Source of the DNA: Actinostola sp. cb2023
Taxonomy: Eukaryota; Cnidaria; Anthozoa; Actiniaria; Actinostolidae
Assembly: GCA_033675265.1 (NCBI GenBank)
Contig: JAUJYZ010000783.1
Location: forward strand, 1 to 64,000
DNA: 64,000 nucleotides
Reading direction: 5' to 3'
The translations under genes were made by a program, and so were the position numbers. A model generated the notes under the pieces. That model had not been told where the DNA came from. It worked only from the letters and a program-made list of their open reading frames with translations, and did no database searches. The stretch's first letter is position 1, and each line of letters begins with the position of its first letter. This document shows, piece by piece, positions 56,701-64,000 of this stretch.

Positions 56701-57704
56701 TACGTTTCTGTGTGTTTCTCATTTTTAGTCACTTTTTCTGACTGTACTTCCACCTAGATACAGTGTAACCAAAATCCAACCTGTTAAAAAATCTTACGGT
56801 GAATGTTGTTTCTGTGGTCCATTGCAGTCATCTTTGAGCCATGGTAACTCAGTGTCCACTTTTGTTTTGTGATTGCTCCTACATGTTTCGCATATGGCTG
56901 AAAGAAATTAACAAACAAAATGAGGACTCATGCTGATAAAGTGGCTGCAATTCATTGTTCAAACTATTTATTTACCGCAATTCCAGCGTTATATCAGGGT
57001 GATTCAAAAATAAATCCCGGCCTCTCCCTTTTCGAGATCACGTGACTTGAAGTGCAGGGTGCCTAAGTCCATTCATTGTATTATTTCGACATTTGAAATG
57101 TGATTTGTTTGTATAAATTGGTTTAACGCGGGAATGTTAATATAAAATTGGAGTTAACTAGTCTTTCTTTCAAGACACAGAGTTTATCATAATAATATTG
57201 AGTAACGTTGAATCTTTCTCAGAGGACTGACATGCTAATTAGCAATCATATGCAAATGTATATTCACGAATACAGTGAGTATACAAATGTTACATACGCG
57301 ATCCAACTGGTGCAAGCATCTCATATATCATCTGGATCTCTCTTGACATCTGTGGTGAGGCTCTTGTCCTTCCTTTTATGGCCTTTTTAGCAGACACGCG
57401 TTTCTTGTTCTCACTGTGCTTCTGAGCCGAATGCGGGCATGCGGTCTTTGATGGCTTCCAATGTTTTCCCAACATGCGTCGATGTTTAGGGCACACATAC
57501 ATGACTTCGATTAAATAACCCTGCTCTTGCTGTTATGAACTGCCATTCCTTCAGTTTTTTTCGCGAGAAAGATGAATTGATCGCAAATGGACGAGTATGT
57601 CATCCAGACATTCAAGTAGAGGCACCGAAATGGTTTCACCGCGAAACTCACTGCAAGAGTCTGAGTCACTTAGAATCCCCTTCAAAAAACACTGCAGATC
57701 TGAC
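53763..57704 (-). pseudogene. Putative transposase of element B (DDE-like core plus C2H2 finger), decayed
   Basis: Reading 3' to 5' of the plus strand. From ATG 57704 'MSDLQCFLKGILSDS' and 'ISVPLLECLDDILVHL' match element A exon 1. 'VCPKHRRMLGKHWK' (57500 region) matches the Cys/His block. A helical region (56550-56100) follows. The frame 55966-55061 has 'KSLQGLDNTAADG', a Cys/His-rich segment and the first core Asp in 'IVMDWAMKF' (codon 55163-55165). The frame 55086-54424 has Asp in 'FLRSDEAGCYH' (54910-54912) and 'YDYSEPQFGKDICDR'. The frame 54551-53763 has a canonical C2H2 finger ('ECPDIACSQAF...LHACLERH') and 'KYEVGEKTGRKADP', 'EWLTKSQIQGYFS'. Frameshifts near 57540, 56400, 56000-56110, 55070 and 54500 inactivate it. 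It preserves motifs better than element A. Confidence 0.65.
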
Positions 57705-57797
57705 ATCGCAATAGTTAAGAAAACCACACACTAAAAAACCTGACTACTGACTTCAGTTGAGTATATACGGTGTGAGAATTAGATGTATTAACTAAGT

Positions 57798-58585
57798 GCA
57801 CGTGCATTGGCAGACTTGTCAATTTCACTGTTTACTGATTAATTCAGTTCGATTCTCATTGCATTGTATGGACGAGAAATCATCTATAACGAATTGATCT
57901 CTAGTTTTTTTTGGAATTCTTTGGCCATGGATTTGTACATCATTCTATTCCCAGTAAGTGATTAGATTTTGCCCTTTGTCAGGTAATATTTTAAGACTTT
58001 AATTTATTGACATTCGAACGCTTTTTGGAAGCGAGTAGTCAAAATATCCAGATGAATGCTTGCTTAGCGTTCTCTGAAATGTTAATATAGACAAAGTTTG
58101 CTTCTAAAATCTTATTTGGCAAGGTTCAAATTGTACATCAATGTCATTCACATCAATTTATTTTATCTGCCAATGGAGAAAAGTAGATTCAAAAATGATC
58201 ATTTTTCATGTTTGACCGCGGGAGTCTTTAGATAGGGTTAAATAGCGCCTTGGCGTGCAAAGAGTTTTTCGTTAAAATGTTTCAAACTGCTGCATAGGGT
58301 AAATTAGCAGTTTATCTAGGTCGCTCTGTAAAAATCATGTCCATAAGAAACAATTTGGCTTTGCGACGGTTGCTTAAATACACGTAAAAATCAGGACGGA
58401 TTTTGGTCGCGAACGAGCGATTATGGGCCAATGACGTTTTTTGCCCGTACGGAACGAATTTAAATCTAACAACAAAAATATTGTGGTTTTGTTACCTTGG
58501 TATGAAGTACTTTTACCACACAGAAAATCAGGCGATTTTATTTATCGACGCGAATCGCGTGGACCGCTTTTACAGAGACAGCCTC
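57798..58585 (-). repeat. Right terminal inverted repeat of element B
   Basis: Complement of the left repeat; ends ACAGAGACAGCCTC at 58585. Confidence 0.9.
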
Positions 58586-58589
58586 TTAA

Positions 58590-60099
58590 TAGAGCTTTTA
58601 AAATTGTATGGTATACTGTATTCAATTTTGTTTACTGTTTGCATGATGTCCTACAACTAATGTACACAGTGTTAAAAGGTATCTAGTTTTGACAATCTTT
58701 TCACAGTTATTTTAATGAAATGCCGGAATTGATAGACTTATCCTAGATCGATCAAAAATGGACATTTAGAATGTGTCACCATTTCAGCTCGATCGAGGTT
58801 ACTTGGCAACGATAAACAAAGATCATTGAAATCAATCTCAAGATTTCGCTGAGCTCTAGACAAGCAACTATATGCGACTACGATGTGGATGGCATCGGCA
58901 AATAACTGTTAGCTCACCACTAACAAATCACAATATTTTGCTTAACCTTGTCCAATAATTGCTTACCGTTATCCCATAAAAATATGATTTTTATGAAGCG
59001 AGGAAATATTTTTTGTTGCTGGGAATTGCTATATTTTAGAAAAATATATCCAAATCATTAAGTTACTTACAATGAAATGAAAATAAAATGTACTGGGTCA
59101 TATAATTATCGTTTTCTTCCTGGGAAGTATTCCAAAACATTCAGTTATTTGGAAGGAAAAATGTAGAGCATCCTAGAAAAAAAAACGTTTCGCTCCTGGG
59201 AAATGTTTTCTGGGAAAACAGCATCAACAACAATAAATCCCAGTGGACCGAGAGATTGTTCTTCGATGCTATAAATAGATTCCGATTTATAAAATAACTA
59301 TGCCACTGATTGGTCGATTTTCCTCGGGTCTTCGCAAAGCTTTCGCATGGGTTCGTAAAATTTTCAAAATTTTCAAAATCGCAGAGATGTCAATTCATGG
59401 TAAAGAAACACAACTTTGATAGGTTTCTTCTTGGGAAAGATGGGCGAAAGTAACAACCGAAAAGCGATATGGTCTTGAGTGATTGTCTGGCAAAAGTTGG
59501 CTCAGATCCTAAGTTCAATTCGAGCATTCAAACACATGGCATTGCTGAAGCGACATAGAATACTGAAGTTGAGATAATAGTATTCTTATTCTACTTCTTT
59601 CAATGAAAATGGTGTTGAAGAGGAACATATCAACAAGAAACACAAATGACAAGCACCACTACAAAATATTTAGCCTGGATTTTCAACCAGTGAGCTCTAA
59701 CATTGGTACGGAATATTAGCAGTTTTGTCTCACTGTAAATCTTCGAATAAGCCCTCCCTCGAATAGGCGGCTCCCCTCGAATAAGCGTCCCCCATCTTGC
59801 CGAAAATTTGCAAATAAGCAACCCCCTAGCCTCCCTTCCCCCTTGTGTTTATCACTTGTCATTTTTAAGCTATTCACTGCATTCAGACCATTGGCAATTC
59901 AGATCATTCGAATAGAAGAAAACAGTTCCAAGTTACAGATGCTTGGCAGATAACAAGTCCATCTCCAGAAAGTCCATCTACTCCATCATCGCGTTATGTT
60001 TTCTCTCCAAACAAAATTTGAAATCAATTAATCAATCAATCGTTTATTTATCCACATTAACGTCAAAGAGCAAAAGCTCGTTCAAAATACGAACGTGTA
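58590..60099. other. Intergenic with a degenerate MITE remnant
   Basis: No supported gene. 59742-59825 contains repeated TCGAATAAGC..CCC words in a C-rich stretch, probably a remnant of a small inverted-repeat element. Confidence 0.45.
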
Positions 60100-60219
60100 A
60101 AAATACAAGATGAACTATGATAAATCTATATGAAAATACTATATATAATATGCTACTTTTAAGTAGCATATTATATATAGTATTTTCATATAGATTTATC
60201 ATAGTTCATCTTGTATTTT
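60100..60219. repeat. Perfect palindrome with 59-bp arms
   Basis: Arms 60100-60158 and 60161-60219 are exact complements (AAAATACAAGATGAACTATG ... and back) with a 2-base centre (TT). Confidence 0.95.
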
Positions 60220-61637
60220 AATATGAATGAATGAATTGATATATTGATATATGTTAACTAATCCAAATAAGCACCCCGTGGATTTAAGTCATTCACATAC
60301 CAATACCAAAAGCATGGGAAAAAACATGATTTTCCCCAATGATCAGTGGGGTCTGGGTTCGTCCCAAGGCTTCTCGCTCAGGTTCGCATCAACTAACCTC
60401 GCGTAACCGAGAAGCCTGGGGACGACGCTAGTATTTATCTTTTGTATCTTTCTTGGTTTATCCTTTGTATTGGTCCCGATTGGTTGTTTATGATGACGTC
60501 ACATGCTTATGACGTTTCGACCATGGAAAGCGACAAGAGCTAGTCACGATGTACTTCAGTTTGTGCACAGTTCACACCCGTTCAACTGTTCCACACAGCT
60601 AACGTACCAGCAATGACAGTCTCAGAAGTCTCAACTACTATCAATCTGATTAAAGAGAAAGAATGCGCTGCAGTTGGAAAGCGAGTGAGGGACGTTGGGA
60701 TGATCTTTTACAGACATGTTTCATTGGAACTGGGAAAGACCAACAGACTGAGAAGGCAAAATAATAATCCAATGATTCAACCAATGACTCTTCGTAATTA
60801 TTGCCCAATATATGAAGTTTTTTAAACCTTCCACAGACAATCCTGGATAAAACCTGTTTCAATTTGTTTAATAGTAGCGATCCGCGTAAGAACGAAAGCA
60901 CGAATAGCTATGGAACTTTAGGAATGTACTATGCAAAGAAATCGTAAAGGGATTAAGTTATTAAAATCCAGCGATCTGATTGGTTAAAATCTTTGAAACT
61001 CCGATTTTTCTATGGAAGTAGTAATCGTTCTCCGATTGTTTAATTGGCTTTGGGAACAATTCGTATGTGAGCATCACGAAACTCTGACTCTCGTCTCGAA
61101 TTTCAAGTCATCGATGTCATGTCAACAAGTTGATGCCATTTGAATAAGCCAATGTAAAGGAAGCTGAAAAACCAAAATGAAAAGTAACTTACAACCTAAG
61201 GAAAGTTAGACTGAATGTGCAGGAGGTATTCAAATCGAATGGAATGCCCTTTTCCGCGCTCTGTTGCTGTACACAAAACAACAAATGGAAACCAGGAAAC
61301 GTAAGATTTGCATGTATTGTCGTTCAAGACTACAACTCGATGTAAAAATACAGAAAACTTGAGGTTAGTCTTAATTTATGACGCTTATAAAGTGTAGGTG
61401 TGAGAAATAATTTTGGAATTTCTCACTTCACCAACTAAACATCTTTCATAAATCATAGTAGCATTCATTGTTATGTTTGCCATGTCTCCTTGAGATTTTC
61501 ATTGACTGTTGTAGGATGATTTTCCAGTAGTCGTCTGTTCTACATCCGTTTTCAGTAAAAAGCACCCTTATAAGAGTGACTACAGCTAAAGAAACACTCT
61601 TAAACCTGTATTTTTGAGAGTTCTTACTTGAAGAAAA
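60220..61637. other. Intergenic, no gene seen
   Basis: Contains an imperfect inverted repeat (GTCCCAAGGCTTCTCG at 60361 and CGAGAAGCCTGGGGACGAC near 60408). The ORF at 60613-60825 has no recognisable features. Confidence 0.45.
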
Positions 61638-61860
61638 ACAGTCTAATTTTCAGTGTTCAGTTAGTCTTGTTTTAGGGTATTAATTTCTAGTATTTGGGAA
61701 TTAATCTCATTTTCAGTAGCTCAAAGCTGAAAATGAGAACTGTTCTTAAGACAGCACTCTAAGAATAAGACTATTCTAGAATAGCAGTCTTAATTTCAGT
61801 ATTCAGTCAGTCTTGTTTTTAGAATTGATCTTGTTTTCAGTAGCTCAAAGCTGAAAATAA
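61638..61860 (+). repeat. Imperfect direct duplication
   Basis: Blocks with CAGTCT..ATTTTCAGTRTTCAGT and TCAGTAGCTCAAAGCTGAAAAT occur twice (about 61638-61735 and 61784-61858), separated by about 50 bp. Confidence 0.7.
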
Positions 61861-63376
61861 TAATAATCTTAACAAACTGTAATCCAATAAATACCAACAT
61901 CGTGCCACATCGGCACAAAACAAAAATAGGCAGTCTAGGACTGCATGTAGCTACTGCTGTGAAGCCAGTAATAAAATGAATAGACAATGAGTTAAGAAAT
62001 GATCAAGAGAAAAAATAGATAAAAGAGAGAAATAAGGAAAGAAATTATGGAGAAAAGAAATATAATGTGAAAACAAAATGTTGTGGTGGTGTAACAAAAA
62101 TGATAATAAATATAACTTAATAATAAATGGTTAATGATTGCATTTCCACCAAAGTGGCTCTTTGTATATCCAAAAGAACAAAGTAAAGCTATAAATATAT
62201 AACGAGCCATAATGACAAAAATAAAAACAAACGTTTGAATCAAAGCTAAGAGTGAGATTTCAAGTGCTCACAAGTTTTACACAAGTAATTCAGTAAACGA
62301 TATGAACGGAAATCGACAACAAACAACAGTCTGCACAGCTCCCTTGGTCTACACGACAGAATAACTACGAAAATAACTGTTATTTAAAATTTAATCAACA
62401 AGAACATTTGGTAATCGTAACAATCATTTATTTGAGAGAACATATATAATAGAACTGTAACTAATTGTAATAGCAATTAATGTCTGTTTTAATACTGTGC
62501 TAAACAAGTACGTAATCGTTAAATGAACAACCACCTTGGTTCGGTGTTTGCCTGGTGGAAATTATATAAAGACTGTCAAAAAACCTGAACAATTATTTAC
62601 GAGAAAACACTAGACACATCAGCTGAAAGCTGTGCTTGATTACTGATGCAGAAAAGCACAAAGTCATTGTAAATAGAGACTAGAGTCTTACTTTACCTCA
62701 CTCGTAACTGACGTAAACATCACACATCGAGCACATGGAAGAACGTAGCTTGTACGTTGCAATCGATAAGAAGTCGCTTATTGACACGAGTTGACCAAAT
62801 CAACAAAATGTACATGTAGTCGAACCAAACGCCGGTCGAGACGAGAATAGAACAAAAATACATCTGGTATCATCGTGAAAAGGTTTTCTAGTCTTCACTC
62901 GTCTTCGCTCTCGTTCGAGTAATTCGACTCACTTCAATCGGATTTTCCGAACGAATCCGAGTCAACCCGAAAATTTGGACACTTACTTACTCACTTACGG
63001 ACTTACACACTCGATGGCATAGTAGCTACGCCTTCCCAGAAGGCAGTAGCTACAAAAATGAACACAGAACACGGATAGAATGACTATAACTATAAGGTAT
63101 AACCAAATCAAGTTAAGTACATTAAATGAGCAGCAAGAAACGAATCATCCCTTACATGTAATAATTCACGACCCCAAGGAAATAAATCTATCTGAACTAT
63201 ATTCCCCAATGTCTTTACATATTTCTGAAGAGCATTATCGGTAATCTGGTGCACAAAAATATTTCAGAACGATGATCTAAATCCATAATTATATTGATGA
63301 AGAAATCGACAACAAACTCCACAAAATCGAGACTCGTGTTTTCGCTTGCTTGGCCGAGTAAAACTAGTAGACACAC
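61861..63376. other. Intergenic, no gene seen
   Basis: AT-rich; the minus-strand frame 61992-62243 is Phe/Ile/Ser-only and looks random. Short CACTTAC-type repetition is seen near 62981-63010. Confidence 0.45.
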
Positions 63377-63457
63377 CATATTTGGAAAATGTGCCTGTGA
63401 AGCTTCGCTGAGATTGGCTGTTTTGAATTTCTTGGCTCGAGGTGCGAAGGCGGCCAT
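63377..63457 (-). CDS. Possible first coding exon of a minus-strand host gene
   Basis: ATG at 63457 in a good context (GTAAAATGGCC) opens 'MAAFAPRAKKFKTANLSEAS', 27 codons in all. It ends in phase 0 at a GTGTGT donor (63376 reading down). Base composition is GC-richer than the surroundings. No further exon is identified within about 3 kb, and the product is unknown. The overlapping plus-strand frame 63294-63707 is judged a shadow. Confidence 0.35.
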
Positions 63458-64000
63458 TTTACCGTTGGTTCGCGAGTTTAGTAGTAGGTACTGTGGAATA
63501 TTGGTGAAATATCAGTCTTTTCTTCAGCTAAATCCCTCAAGAAGGCCATGGAACTATGGGATGGGATATTTGTGGTGTGAAATTGAAGAGATTATGCCGA
63601 CTTCACGAGGTAAGATCGAAGTTAGATATGAAACCATTCAAATATACAAATTAGCGTGTTGTGTACTGTGTCTTGTTCAGTACGAAAATCTAATCTTTAT
63701 TCTCTGAAGCATAAAAATATGTTTTGATTATGAACAACTCTGTAACTTGTTCATAACAGTTCATAAACCCAGAGTCAGTTTATTGGACTGTTCTAGTTGT
63801 TTAGAATGTGACAATCCGGGGACTATCATATGAGGCAAACATTCAACTGTACAACTGGACCTGACTTTACTGCCTCAATATGTGTATAAGATGTGGAAAT
63901 ACTTTAAACAAAGAATGTTATTCCCAAGAGGTCTGAAATTGGAAAACATCGAGGCAAAGTAAAGAGGTCTATTTCCTCAGTCTCACTCACTCAAACCAAT

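Larger units (their letters stand above)
52294..58585 (-). mobile_element. Element B: 6.3-kb TTAA DNA transposon, same family as element A
   Basis: TTAA lies at 52290-52293 and 58586-58589. The ends are GAGGCTGTCTCTGTAAAAGC on the left and the complement on the right. Inverted repeats of about 785 bp each are nearly identical, so both carry the same 62-codon open stretch in opposite orientation (52183-52476 minus, 58403-58660 plus). The enclosed minus-strand gene (57704-53763) is homologous to the element A gene exon by exon. The TIR sequence is unrelated at base level to that of element A except for GAG at the end. Confidence 0.85.

Noticed and set aside
61992..62243. Minus-strand ORF rich in Phe/Ile/Leu/Ser
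   Set aside because: Composition is that of AT-rich non-coding DNA.

Overview
The window is eukaryotic and most likely from a cnidarian (probably an anthozoan such as a coral or sea anemone); this is inference. The evidence is GT-AG introns, AT-rich intergenic DNA, and a repeat set (BEL/Pao and Ty3 retrotransposons, a Helitron carrying a deubiquitinase-like domain, CR1/L2-like LINE pieces, many TTAA-flanked DNA elements, HECT and P2RX7_C multicopy genes) typical of cnidarian genomes. No rRNA, tRNA or CRISPR array was seen. Nearly every coding stretch is a transposon gene or a broken copy of a multicopy gene, so this is an accessory, transposon-graveyard region.

Layout. 0.7-1.8 kb: a 1.1-kb GA-rich microsatellite. 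1.9-2.5 kb: LINE remnant. 2.6-5.4 kb: a broken, spliced gene with an SF3-type helicase P-loop, interrupted by a 500-bp inverted-repeat element. 5.6-13.9 kb: a decayed Helitron (deubiquitinase-like domain, 69-bp coding repeats, Rep/HUH region). Its deubiquitinase ORF is split by a 4.9-kb Mutator-like element with ~0.7-kb terminal inverted repeats and a perfect 9-bp target duplication. 14.1-15.0 and 17.8-20.8 kb: two HECT-type E3 ligase remnants, separated by two adjacent TTAA elements. The first of these carries a small spliced Cys-rich gene and an antisense basic ORF. 21.9-28.3 kb: a full-length BEL/Pao element with identical-length 217-bp LTRs and 5-bp target duplications. 28.5-30.2 kb: the 3' end of a Ty3/gypsy element.

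30.4-39.6 kb (element A) and 52.3-58.6 kb (element B) are two diverged members of one large DNA-transposon family. Both have long terminal inverted repeats and TTAA target duplications. Both carry a multi-exon gene, on opposite strands, with an apparent D-D-D/E RNase-H-like core, a C2H2-like finger and a conserved C-terminal block. Both genes are frameshifted. Element A also contains two later insertions, a TTAA MITE and a TA-flanked element, that interrupt its coding frame cleanly. I do not recognise this transposase family by name; it is the best candidate here for an undescribed system.

Between them (39.6-52.3 kb) lie fragments of multicopy genes: a HECT-associated N-terminal region, a Myb/SANT-like exon, a second Cys-rich gene, a P2RX7_C-domain gene, a LINE reverse transcriptase and a PIF/Harbinger-like N-terminal piece, plus several hairpin MITEs. 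58.6-64 kb is mostly non-coding, with one perfect 59-bp-arm palindrome and a plausible first exon of a minus-strand host gene near 63.4 kb. There is no operon logic; the relationships are nesting and insertion.
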